From Clostridia bacterium (GTDB lineage: Bacteria; Bacillota; Clostridia; Oscillospirales; CAG-272): a stretch of 39,389 nt of DNA. A program made the position numbers and the translations under genes. The notes under the pieces were generated by a model that was not told the DNA's origin, made no database searches, and saw only the letters and a list, made by a program, of their open reading frames with translations. Each line of letters begins with the position of its first letter. Positions within the stretch are counted from its first letter, which is position 1. Positions 32,455 through 39,389 of the stretch are shown here, one piece after another. Location: NCBI GenBank assembly GCA_017505745.1, contig JAFVOP010000071.1:1-39389 (forward strand), read 5' to 3'.

Positions 32455-33534
32455 TCAAAGCTCGCTATCGTTGGATTCCGTTTGCGCCTTTTCTGCCTGC
32501 GACCCTTTTTCTGCGCGAACAGACGGAGCATCACTTTCGGTCTCCTCCTCCGTCACGCTTTTATCGGTTCCGATAATCTTTTGAAATTCCTTTTCTACGC
32601 TTTGCTCCTGGGTACTCTTAGACTTGGGGAGATCCACCTTGGCAACCTTTTCCAGCATTGCAAGGTATTCCTTTTTCATGTTTGCACGCTTAAGACGAAG
32701 GTAGGCATTACCGGCAATGTAGGTCATCAGCACGTCGCGCAGCGTATCTGCATCCAGACCGCGCAAAAGCTTTCCATCCTGTGCAACCGAAACCGTGCCG
32801 GTTTGCTCGGAAATCACTACCACCAACGCGTCACTGACCTCCGTAACGCCCACGGCTGCGCGGTGGCGCATGCCCATGGTTCCAAAATCCATCTTGCTCT
32901 TGCTGGACGGAAGCACACAGTTTGCCGCCCAAAGACGCATATTACGTACGATCAGGGCACCGTCGTGCAAGGGCGTATTTTCATAGAAGATCGTTTGAAG
33001 CATTTTCGACGTCACACGTGCGTCGATCTCCTTGCCGGTTTCGATATAATCCCCCAGCTTGGTCAAGCCTTCAAACACAATCAGCGCACCGGTTTTGGTA
33101 GCGGCCATTTTCTCCACCGCATCCACGGTTTCGTCCACTACCGACTTTGCCAGTGCAAACTTTTTACGCGAAACCGTATTGCTTCGCGGATTTAAAACCG
33201 TGATATTGGCAAAATGCTCCAGCATATCGCGAATTTCAGGTTGAAAAATAACGATGATACAGAAAAATGCGGTTGCGGACAAAAGACGGACGATATAGGA
33301 CAGTGCAGGAAGCTTCAACGCCAGAATGATCAGGCAACAAACAAATACTGCGCCAAGGCCGAACAGCACACGTCCGGCTCTGCGATTTCGGGTAAAGCGG
33401 TACACCTGATACAGCACAACGGCAAGGACCAGAAGATCCACCACATCCCAAACGCCCATGGTTCGAATCGGGTTGGCAACGTATTGAACCGTAAAATTCG
33501 AAATTGCATTCCATACCGTTTGAAGCACATCCAT
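32455..33534 (-). CDS. cdaA: Diadenylate cyclase CdaA
   Basis: This 359-residue membrane enzyme makes c-di-AMP from two ATP and controls potassium and osmolyte balance. Three N-terminal membrane helices (about 31-48, 55-74, 78-97) precede the DAC domain with DGA at 191-193 and RHR at 223-225, both needed for activity. The tail beyond about 280 is low-complexity, rich in Glu, Ser and Lys, and longer than in the B. subtilis enzyme (273 residues). ATG 33534 follows GGGAGG. It heads the long leftward gene string. The usual partner glmM is not adjacent. Confidence 0.95.
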   Translation of the reverse strand: MDVLQTVWNAISNFTVQYVANPIRTMGVWDVVDLLVLAVVLYQVYRFTRNRRAGRVLFGLGAVFVCCLIILALKLPALSYIVRLLSATAFFCIIVIFQPEIRDMLEHFANITVLNPRSNTVSRKKFALAKSVVDETVDAVEKMAATKTGALIVFEGLTKLGDYIETGKEIDARVTSKMLQTIFYENTPLHDGALIVRNMRLWAANCVLPSSKSKMDFGTMGMRHRAAVGVTEVSDALVVVISEQTGTVSVAQDGKLLRGLDADTLRDVLMTYIAGNAYLRLKRANMKKEYLAMLEKVAKVDLPKSKSTQEQSVEKEFQKIIGTDKSVTEEETESDAPSVRAEKGSQAEKAQTESNDSEL

Positions 33535-33604
33535 TTTTCCGTAACCTCCCGTCAAAATATGAATTTATATCCCAACATCAATCAAATAAAGATGATTATA
33601 TATA

Positions 33605-33633
33605 ATTATATCATACTAATTTCAAAAATCCAA
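33605..33633 (-). promoter_or_regulatory. Promoter of the cdaA gene string
   Basis: On the minus strand: TTGGAT (33633-33628), 17 bp, TATAAT (33610-33605), about 70 bp before the cdaA start. Confidence 0.7.
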
Positions 33634-33660
33634 TAGGTTTTCACAAAAAAAGATGATTTT

Positions 33661-33702
33661 TTCACAAAAAAGAAGGAAAATTCGCAAAGAATTTTCCTTC
33701 TT
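33661..33702 (-). terminator. Terminator of pncB
   Basis: AAGAAGGAAAATTC (33670-33683) pairs with GAATTTTCCTTCTT (33689-33702), 14 bp, with a T-run after it on the minus strand. It starts 12 bp after the pncB stop. Confidence 0.85.
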
Positions 33703-33713
33703 GAGCCCTTCTT

Positions 33714-35180
33714 TTATTTGTTTTTTACTGCAGCTCCGGCGCGGGACTTCAGCATTTCGTGTTTGATATCCCATAGCTTTTGCGAAAGATCCACATAGTA
33801 GTTGTGAGGATTGCTGAATCGGCGGACCTCATCCCACATCCCGGCAATTTCATTGGCGCAATGCATACGGATATCCGCCAATGCAGGAAGCTGATAAACC
33901 TGCTCTCCGTTTTTGAAGATCGGTACAAGCAGCTCTTCAGCCGTAAAATTCTCCAATGTCTTGCGTTTCCAGGTATACTCGGGATCAAAAATTTCCAACG
34001 GTTGAGTGTCATCCACGGTTTCATCCCAAACACAGATCAGGTCTGCCTCGGCCTTTCCGGTATCACGCCCACGCAACCGGTAAACCTTTTTAAAGTGCGG
34101 CGTAGTGATCTTTCCAACATTTTCACTGATCTTGATCTTGGGTAGGATCGAGCCGTCCTCCCGCTCTATGGCGCACAGCTTATACACGCCGCCGAACACG
34201 GGATCGCTCTTTGCGGTGATCAGACGCTCGCCCACACCAAATGCATCCACCTCTGCCCCTTGGCGGATCAACTCGCGAATAATATACTCGTCAAGGGAGT
34301 TGGAAACCACGATCTTACATTCGGTCCAACCGGCATCGTCCAGCATTTTACGCACCTTTTTTGTCAGATAAGTAATATCGCCTGAGTCGATGCGGATACC
34401 GCACTTGCGGATCCCCTTAGGCGCCAGCACCTCATTGAAAACGCGGATCGCGTTGGGAATACCGGACTCCAGGACGTTATAGGTATCTACCAGAAGCGTG
34501 GCATTGTTTGGATAGATTTCACAGTAGGTTTTGAAGGCCTCGTATTCGGTATCAAACATCTGTACCCAGGAGTGCGCCATCGTACCCGTGGCGGGAACAC
34601 CGTACGCTTCGTCTGTGATCGTACAAGCCGTGGCATTGCATCCGCCGATATACGCCGCGCGTGCGCCCAGAATTGCTGCATCGGCTCCTTGCGCGCGACG
34701 GGATCCAAACTCACTGATGGATCTTCCCTTTGCGGCGCGCGTTAAGCGAGCTGCCTTTGTGGCGATCAACGACTGGTGATTGAGCATCATCAGCACATAA
34801 GTTTCAATAAACTGTGCCTCAATTGCGCGTCCGCGTACGATCATTAAGGGCTCACCCGGGAACACCACGGATCCCTCGGGGATGGCCCAGATATCGCCCC
34901 GGAAGGAAAAGTTTCTCAAAAACTCCAAAAACTCCTCGGAAAAGCATTTTTTAGTGCGCAGAAATCCAATATCTTCCTCCGTAAAACGGAGATCGTTGAT
35001 GTATTCAACAACCTGCTCCAATCCTGCCACAATGGCAAAACCGCCGTGATCGGGGTTATTACGGTAGAAAACGTCAAAATATACGATCTTATCCGCCATT
35101 CCGCATGCAAAATACCCGTTGCTCATGGTTAATTCATAAAAATCGCAAAGCATGGTTAAATTTCTGGATAAATCCTTCAT
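33714..35180 (-). CDS. pncB: Nicotinate phosphoribosyltransferase
   Basis: This 488-residue enzyme converts nicotinate and PRPP to nicotinate mononucleotide in the Preiss-Handler NAD salvage route. The N-terminus LTMLCDFYELTMSNGYF, EFGSRRAQG (about 156-164), GGCNAT, GTMAHSWVQ (about 196-204) and the phosphoribosyl site RIDSGD (about 266-271) match the family in order. The length is normal. It is a single-gene unit with its own promoter and terminator. I see no NiaR-type operator with confidence. Confidence 0.97.
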   Translation of the reverse strand: MKDLSRNLTMLCDFYELTMSNGYFACGMADKIVYFDVFYRNNPDHGGFAIVAGLEQVVEYINDLRFTEEDIGFLRTKKCFSEEFLEFLRNFSFRGDIWAIPEGSVVFPGEPLMIVRGRAIEAQFIETYVLMMLNHQSLIATKAARLTRAAKGRSISEFGSRRAQGADAAILGARAAYIGGCNATACTITDEAYGVPATGTMAHSWVQMFDTEYEAFKTYCEIYPNNATLLVDTYNVLESGIPNAIRVFNEVLAPKGIRKCGIRIDSGDITYLTKKVRKMLDDAGWTECKIVVSNSLDEYIIRELIRQGAEVDAFGVGERLITAKSDPVFGGVYKLCAIEREDGSILPKIKISENVGKITTPHFKKVYRLRGRDTGKAEADLICVWDETVDDTQPLEIFDPEYTWKRKTLENFTAEELLVPIFKNGEQVYQLPALADIRMHCANEIAGMWDEVRRFSNPHNYYVDLSQKLWDIKHEMLKSRAGAAVKNK

Positions 35181-35230
35181 TTTTCAGTATCCTTTCCTGC
35201 ACGTATATGCAGTTGTTTATTTTTGTACCA

Positions 35231-35259
35231 ATTATACCACAGTTTTTTATAAAATGCAA
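35231..35259 (-). promoter_or_regulatory. Promoter of pncB
   Basis: On the minus strand: TTGCAT (35259-35254), 17 bp, TATAAT (35236-35231), about 50 bp before the start codon. Confidence 0.75.
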
Positions 35260-35338
35260 GAAAAAAAATTACAATTCGAAAAAGGTGAATATTCTTTTTG
35301 AATTTTTTTCTTTTTTTTAAAAATCAACCGTTAATTGA

Positions 35339-35367
35339 TTGACAAGTCTTAAAAATTCTGCTATAAT
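35339..35367 (+). promoter_or_regulatory. Consensus promoter of the xre leader
   Basis: A perfect TTGACA (35339-35344), 17 bp, and a perfect TATAAT (35362-35367). Transcription should start near 35374, about 250 nt upstream of the regulator's start codon. Confidence 0.85.
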
Positions 35368-35438
35368 TAACCTTGCGGAATATCTTGGGAAGTACAACCG
35401 AGGTTGGATGCAAATTTTCAAAGAAAGGAGGCGGTTGC

Positions 35439-35501
35439 ATGTCTATCAAAACAAACAACGGATCTTTTACACTCGCCTCAAAGGTATCCCCCGCTCGGTA
35501 A
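35439..35501 (+). CDS. 20-residue leader peptide
   Basis: ATG 35439 follows a perfect AAAGGAGG (35424-35431) with a 7-nt spacer. The product is MSIKTNNGSFTLASKVSPAR. There is no run of one amino acid as in biosynthetic attenuators, so a sensor for ribosome-targeting compounds or general translation speed is more likely. The ORF lies wholly within the leader upstream of a terminator, and its end covers the sequence that can pair with the terminator arms. Confidence 0.5.
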   Translation: MSIKTNNGSFTLASKVSPAR

Positions 35502-35553
35502 CAAGGCCGGGCACGATTCCATTGTGGCTATGCCTGTAAAGCTCCGTGTTTTG

Positions 35554-35596
35554 CGGGGTATCCGTATGCATGTTTCATATTGATACCCCGTTTTTT
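35554..35596 (+). terminator. Terminator upstream of xre
   Basis: CGGGGTATC (35554-35562) pairs with GATACCCCG (35582-35590), 9 bp, followed by TTTTTT. It lies 24 bp before the GTG start of the regulator, so it would stop transcription ahead of the gene. Confidence 0.8.
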
Positions 35597-35620
35597 ATTT
35601 TTCAAAACAAGGAGAAAACA

Positions 35621-35851
35621 GTGTTGACCATGGAAGAATTCGGTCGCAGACTGGCTTTTTTGCGACACAAAAAGAACCTGACACAAAAACAGCTGGCTGA
35701 TCATTTTTGTGTCTCTGTACAGGCGGTTTCCAAGTGGGAATGCGGACAATCCTGCCCCGACATTTTGATTTTGGACGAGCTGGCAAAGCTATTGGGTGCC
35801 GAAATTAAGGACTTTTATGAGACGAATGACGAAACAAACATCGAACATTAA
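35621..35851 (+). CDS. XRE-family helix-turn-helix regulator
   Basis: This 76-residue protein is essentially one HTH_3 domain: FGRRLAFLRHKKNLTQKQLA then FCVSVQAVSKWECGQSCPD, the classical XRE form of Clostridia. GTG 35621, 6 nt after AAGGAG, is the best-spaced start; ATG 35630 is the alternative, and upstream codons lie in the terminator. It is co-transcribed with the membrane protein gene 12 bp downstream, which it probably regulates. Confidence 0.92.
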   Translation: MLTMEEFGRRLAFLRHKKNLTQKQLADHFCVSVQAVSKWECGQSCPDILILDELAKLLGAEIKDFYETNDETNIEH

Positions 35852-35863
35852 GGGAGAAAAACA

Positions 35864-36544
35864 ATGGATGAGCAAAAAAAACTGCTGAATTATTTTAAAA
35901 AATGGGACGGAGCCGGAGCCGTTGGCGTTGGACTGTTGGCCTTGGGAGCCCTATTCCTTTGGCTTTCCACTTCCTACCCCATTCCGTTCCCGATCACGTT
36001 GCTCCTCCTCACCGTTGGGTTGCCAATGTTTTTATACGGGAATATCGGGCGCGGAAATGAGACCATGGCTAACGATTACGTCAAAAAGAATTGCCAAAAA
36101 ATAACCTTTCCGGAGTTGGAAAATGACCATACCCTTCATAAAAGAGTCCCGAACACCCCCGAGGAAATTGAATTTGGCGGCTATGAGATGCGTCGAGGAT
36201 TGTATTTTAAAAAGAAAAAAGATGCCTCGCTGATCTCTTCTGAATATACCTATGCAAAAGCAATCGTACTCAAGGATGCTTTTTATCTGAAAAAAATGAC
36301 CTTTTCCCTGGTTTCGGATGAAAAAGCCCAACAAACCTTTGATATTCCCTTTGATTCGATTCAAGATATCACGGTAGAGCGAGAGTCCTTTTTCGTTGGA
36401 ACCGGTGAAAAGAACCAGTTCCGCGCAAAAACCTGCTTTATCGTGATTACCTACGGAGAAAATGAAAAGCTTCTCCTCCCGACCCCCGACAATGCTTACG
36501 TCGAGGAATTTGCGGACAAAATGAAGAGACTGTACTCCGCTTGA
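35864..36544 (+). CDS. Unknown two-helix membrane protein paired with XRE regulator
   Basis: This 226-residue protein has two adjacent hydrophobic helices near 17-35 and 41-58 (LLLLTVGLPMFLYG), then a long, probably cytosolic part of alternating strands (about 65-225). That part resembles a PH-like beta domain, with stretches such as SIQDITVERESFF and NQFRAKTCFIVITYG; this is a weak impression, not a family assignment. I recognise no homologue. The start has AAGGGAG. It shares the attenuated transcript with the regulator, and together they look like a small stress- or compound-responsive unit. Confidence 0.75.
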   Translation: MDEQKKLLNYFKKWDGAGAVGVGLLALGALFLWLSTSYPIPFPITLLLLTVGLPMFLYGNIGRGNETMANDYVKKNCQKITFPELENDHTLHKRVPNTPEEIEFGGYEMRRGLYFKKKKDASLISSEYTYAKAIVLKDAFYLKKMTFSLVSDEKAQQTFDIPFDSIQDITVERESFFVGTGEKNQFRAKTCFIVITYGENEKLLLPTPDNAYVEEFADKMKRLYSA

Positions 36545-36568
36545 TATCTGTACAATTTGATAAGCCGA

Positions 36569-36604
36569 ATGAGCCGATCCCCATTGCGGATCGGCTCATT
36601 TTTT
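36569..36604 (+). terminator. Terminator of the xre/membrane-protein operon
   Basis: ATGAGCCGATCC (36569-36580) pairs with GGATCGGCTCAT (36588-36599), 12 bp, followed by TTTTT. It lies 24 bp after the stop. Confidence 0.88.
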
Positions 36605-36623
36605 ACATTTTTTTAAGCAAAAG

Positions 36624-36659
36624 CAGGGGGAATCCTTCCCTGAAGAAGGATTCCCCCTG
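36624..36659 (-). terminator. Terminator-like hairpin after hydA
   Basis: CAGGGGGAATCCTTC (36624-36638) pairs with GAAGGATTCCCCCTG (36645-36659), 15 bp. On the minus strand it is followed by CTTTTGCTT. Its GGGGGAA arm resembles the hairpin repeats after ychF and glnS but the C-rich tail is absent. Confidence 0.7.
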
Positions 36660-36678
36660 AGATTATGATCTGTTCAGA

Positions 36679-38436
36679 TCAGTACAACCCTCTCTTAACG
36701 TAGGAGGTGTGCAGGATCTCGTGTGCCTTGTGGCTGTTGGGAGCACCGAAGAACTCGTCATACAGCTTTTGAACGGCCAGGTTATCCTGCGACTTGCGCA
36801 GACTGTCGTTTGCATCGTCGTTGTACAGAACAGCCGCACGAACTGCGCGCAGATCCATATTCATACGAACCGATGCGGGCTGAATGGGCTGTCCACCGCC
36901 GTTGACACATCCGCCGGGGCATCCCATGATCTCGATGAACTGAACGTCAAGCTCGCCTGCCTTTACCATGTTGAGCAGCTTCTTTGCCATACCCGTGCTG
37001 GAGGCAACGGCTACGTTTACAGTCAGATCACCCAGCTTGTAGGAAGCGGTCTTGATGCCTTCCACGCCACGAACCTCGGTGAAGTCCACCTTCTCCAGCT
37101 TCTTGCCCAGGATCACTTCTGCAGCATAGCGGAGAGCAGCTTCCATAACACCGCCGGTTGCGCCGAAGATCGCGCCTGCGCCCGATCCGATTGCGAAAGG
37201 ATCGTCAAACTTCGCGTCGTCGAGAGCGCGGAAGTTGATGCCTGCCTTGTGGATCATTCTGCCAACCTCACGCGTGGTGATCGCGTAGTCAACGTCGGGA
37301 ACACCTGCTGCGGACTGGTCGGGACGGCCAACCTCAAACTTCTTTGCGGTACAGGGAATTGCGGAAACCATTACGATATCCTTGGGATCCCATCCCATCT
37401 TCTGTGCATAGTAGGTTTTCACAACTGCACCGAACATCTGCTGAGGAGACTTACAGGTGGAAAGGTTCTCGGTAAATTCCGGGAAATAGTGCTCACAGTA
37501 CTTGATCCATCCGGGCGAGCAGGAGGTGATCATGGGCAGAGTGCCGTTGTTCTGGATTCTGCCGAGAAGCTCGTTTGCTTCCTCAACGATGGTCAGGTCT
37601 GCGGTGAGGTTCATATCGTACACGCCGTCAAAGCCGAGAGCCTTGAGAGCGGCAACCATCTTGCCCTCGCAGTCGGTGCCGGGCTCATAGCCGAAGCACT
37701 CGCCGATCTGCGCGCGAACCGAAGGAGCGGTGCAGATCACGGTGTGCTTTGTGGGATCCTCCAGAGCGGCAAATACGGCATCGGTATCGTCTCTCTCGTA
37801 GAGAGCGCCAACGGGACATGCAACGATACACTGTCCGCAGTTGATGCAGGAGGTGCTTTCAAGAGCATCACCGAAAGCGGAACCGATATAAGTATCAAAT
37901 CCGCGGTTGTTTGCGCCGATGACACCGATCTCCTGAACCTTTGCACAGGTTGCAACGCAACGGCGGCAGAGCACGCACTTGCTGTTGTCACGGATGATGG
38001 GGCTCTTTGCATCGATCACAGACTCGGTCTTTTCACCAACGAACTTGGAGGAGGTCACGCCGTACTCACGGCAGAGCGTTTGCAGCTCGCAGTTGGTGGA
38101 ACGAACGCAAGAGAGACAATCCTGGTTGTGGTTGGAGAGCAACAGCTCCAGATTCATCTTGCGCGATGCGGCAATCTTGGGAGTATTGGTCTTGATCTCC
38201 ATTCCTTCGGTGCAGGGATACACGCAAGCGGTAACCATGCGCCAGGGGCCCAGAGCGGGGCCGCGCATTTCAGCGACCTCAACCAAGCAGAGACGGCATG
38301 CACCGATCTCGTTAATATCCTTCAGGTAGCAGAGCGTAGGAATATCGATATGCGCTGCTTTTGCGGCTTCCAGAACCGTGGAACCCTTGGCAACCGAATA
38401 CTCGACGCCATTAATTTTTACATTAATCATATCCAT
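36679..38436 (-). CDS. hydA: NAD-linked [FeFe] hydrogenase catalytic subunit
   Basis: This 585-residue group A hydrogenase makes or consumes H2 with the HydB flavin subunit. An N-terminal 2Fe-2S domain has C36, C47, C50 and C71. A His-Cys cluster follows (LSNHNQDCLSC...CELQ), then two 4Fe-4S motifs (CVLCRRCVATC and CINCGQCIVACPVG). The H-cluster motifs are TSCSPGW, IPCTAKKFE (C362) and MGCPGGCVNGGG. A small C-terminal Fe_hyd_SSU helix region ends the protein. The L2 motif has Ile (I360) where Met is usual. ATG 38436 follows AAAGGAG; the upstream codons lie in hydB. It is 19 bp downstream of hydB. Confidence 0.96.
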   Translation of the reverse strand: MDMINVKINGVEYSVAKGSTVLEAAKAAHIDIPTLCYLKDINEIGACRLCLVEVAEMRGPALGPWRMVTACVYPCTEGMEIKTNTPKIAASRKMNLELLLSNHNQDCLSCVRSTNCELQTLCREYGVTSSKFVGEKTESVIDAKSPIIRDNSKCVLCRRCVATCAKVQEIGVIGANNRGFDTYIGSAFGDALESTSCINCGQCIVACPVGALYERDDTDAVFAALEDPTKHTVICTAPSVRAQIGECFGYEPGTDCEGKMVAALKALGFDGVYDMNLTADLTIVEEANELLGRIQNNGTLPMITSCSPGWIKYCEHYFPEFTENLSTCKSPQQMFGAVVKTYYAQKMGWDPKDIVMVSAIPCTAKKFEVGRPDQSAAGVPDVDYAITTREVGRMIHKAGINFRALDDAKFDDPFAIGSGAGAIFGATGGVMEAALRYAAEVILGKKLEKVDFTEVRGVEGIKTASYKLGDLTVNVAVASSTGMAKKLLNMVKAGELDVQFIEIMGCPGGCVNGGGQPIQPASVRMNMDLRAVRAAVLYNDDANDSLRKSQDNLAVQKLYDEFFGAPNSHKAHEILHTSYVKRGLY

Positions 38437-38455
38437 TGTCCACAATTCTCCTTTC

Positions 38456-39389
38456 TTAAACTTTGGAAATAGCTTTGAACTTACATGTGGGCAGACAAGC
38501 ACCGCACTTCACGCACTTCGCAGTGTCGATCTTGAAGGACGCCAGCTTGTGACCGGGAGCCACATAATCCGTTCTCGAAATTGCGGATGCAGGACACTGC
38601 TTTGCGCACATGCCGCAACCGATACATTTATCTGCATCGATCACAAAGCTCAGCAGGCTCTTGCAAACGCCGGCAGGACACTTCTTGTCCACGATATGTG
38701 CCACGTACTCGTCTCTGAAGTAACGGAGCGTAGACAGTACGGGGTTCGGAGCCGTCTGGCCCAGACCGCAAAGGGATGCGGATTTGATATAGTTGGAGAG
38801 CTCCTCGAGACGGTCGAGGTCTTCGAGCTCGCCCTTACCTGCAATGATCTTATCAAGGATCTCAAGCAATCTCTTGGTACCAACACGGCAAGGGGTACAT
38901 TTACCGCAGGATTCATCCACCGTAAAGTCGAGGAAGAAGCGAGCGATGTCAACCATACAGTTGTCTTCGTCCATAACGATCAATCCGCCCGAACCCATCA
39001 TCGAGCCGATCTCCAGCAGGTTGTCGTAGTCGATGGGAGTATCGATCAGGTGCGCAGGAATACATCCGCCGGAAGGACCACCGGTCTGAGCAGCCTTGAA
39101 CTTCTTGCCGCCGGGGATACCGCCGCCGATCTCTTCGATGATCTGACGGAGCGTGGTTCCCATAGGAACCTCTACAAGACCCGTGTTCTTGATCTTACCG
39201 CCGAGAGCGAATACCTTGGTTCCCTTGGACTTTTCGGTACCCATGGAACGGAACCAATCCACACCCTTGAGGATGATCTGAGGAATGTTTGCGTAGGTCT
39301 CAACGTTGTTGAGGACGGTAGGTCTTTCGAACAGACCCTTCACTGCAGGGAACGGAGGACGGGGACGGGGCATACCGCGCTTGCCTTCA
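38456..39389 (-). CDS. hydB: NADH-binding flavin subunit of [FeFe] hydrogenase, 5' end missing
   Basis: The frame is open to the window edge, so only the last ~310 residues of an expected ~600 are present; the ATG at 39373 is internal. The protein is NuoF-like: the end of the FMN/NADH domain ([15 protein letters not shown]), an SLBB-type region, the 4Fe-4S motif [10 protein letters not shown], and two C-terminal ferredoxin clusters [14 protein letters not shown] and [13 protein letters not shown]. It passes electrons between NADH, ferredoxin and HydA, probably by bifurcation. A HydC (thioredoxin-like) gene would be expected upstream, outside the window. Confidence 0.94.
   Translation of the reverse strand, partial: EGKRGMPRPRPPFPAVKGLFERPTVLNNVETYANIPQIILKGVDWFRSMGTEKSKGTKVFALGGKIKNTGLVEVPMGTTLRQIIEEIGGGIPGGKKFKAAQTGGPSGGCIPAHLIDTPIDYDNLLEIGSMMGSGGLIVMDEDNCMVDIARFFLDFTVDESCGKCTPCRVGTKRLLEILDKIIAGKGELEDLDRLEELSNYIKSASLCGLGQTAPNPVLSTLRYFRDEYVAHIVDKKCPAGVCKSLLSFVIDADKCIGCGMCAKQCPASAISRTDYVAPGHKLASFKIDTAKCVKCGACLPTCKFKAISKV

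Larger units (their letters stand above)
35374..35596 (+). promoter_or_regulatory. Attenuator-type leader with small ORF and terminator
   Basis: A leader of about 220 nt ends in an intrinsic terminator before the xre gene. It contains a well-initiated 20-codon ORF (35439-35501). The 3' part of this ORF, GGTATCCCCCGC (35483-35494), is complementary in two ways to the terminator: GGTATC pairs with GATACC of the right arm, and CCCCGC with GCGGGG of the left arm. It can therefore compete with terminator formation, depending on ribosome position. No known riboswitch class is recognised. Read-through control of the two downstream genes is inferred. Confidence 0.6.

Noticed and set aside
33640-33672. 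Repeated TTCACAAAAAA pieces between pncB and cdaA
   Set aside because: They are two short A-rich copies that partly belong to the T-run of the pncB terminator; low complexity explains them.
36709-38472. 587-residue open frame on the plus strand
   Set aside because: It lies wholly antisense to hydA with its conserved cluster motifs. Long shadow frames are expected here.
1-39389. CRISPR arrays, tRNA or rRNA genes, insertion sequences
   Set aside because: No regularly spaced repeats, tRNA cloverleaf, rRNA segments or transposase genes were found on reading both strands.

Overview
The window comes from an anaerobic, endospore-lineage Bacillota, most likely an uncultivated gut-type member of class Clostridia. 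Three things point there: the yabM(spoVB-like)-mazG-rqcP-yabP-yabQ-divIC gene order of sporulating Firmicutes, an NAD-linked [FeFe] hydrogenase (hydBA), and strong AGGAGG ribosome-binding sites with TTGACA/TATAAT promoters at 17-bp spacing. No rRNA, tRNA or CRISPR array was found.

Positions 1-8500 are the right part of an integrated mobile element. It is visibly more A+T-rich than the rest and its left end lies outside the window. It holds the 3' end of an unrecognised gene, a convergent unknown membrane protein, and a two-gene cassette: an AAA ATPase with a nuclease-like C-terminus, then a single-chain restriction-methylation-specificity protein. These are followed by a candidate ~130-nt noncoding RNA with its own promoter and terminator, a tiny unknown ORF, a Tn916-type excisionase that seems to start at a non-canonical codon, and a tyrosine integrase. 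The element abuts the housekeeping gene ychF.

Positions 8500-16500 hold ychF, a leftward GntR(YtrA-type)/ABC ATPase/permease operon, and a rightward operon of a metallo-beta-lactamase-fold hydrolase, glutamyl-tRNA synthetase and glutaminyl-tRNA synthetase. ychF and glnS are followed by copies of a long hairpin repeat with a shared C-rich tail.

Positions 16500-33650 are one long leftward gene string. Read in its transcription direction it is cdaA, a mini-CdaR-like gene, a COG2509-type flavoprotein, rseC-like, recJ, rel, dtd, hemZ, a uridine-kinase-like gene, an mtaD-like amidohydrolase, a spoVB-like flippase, mazG, hup (HU), rqcP, yabP, yabQ, divIC and smpB. Spacings are short or overlapping. 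A promoter lies before cdaA, an internal promoter before hup, and a terminator after smpB. The string links c-di-AMP and (p)ppGpp signalling, DNA repair, tRNA proofreading, house-cleaning, spore formation, division and ribosome rescue.

Positions 33650-39389 hold pncB (leftward), a rightward xre-regulator/membrane-protein pair behind an attenuator-like leader with a 20-codon ORF, and the leftward hydB-hydA pair, with hydB cut by the window end.

The most interesting unexplained items are the element-borne candidate ncRNA, the xre leader attenuator, the ATPase plus R-M-S cassette, the ATA-start excisionase, the hairpin repeat family and the missing YbbR domains of CdaR.
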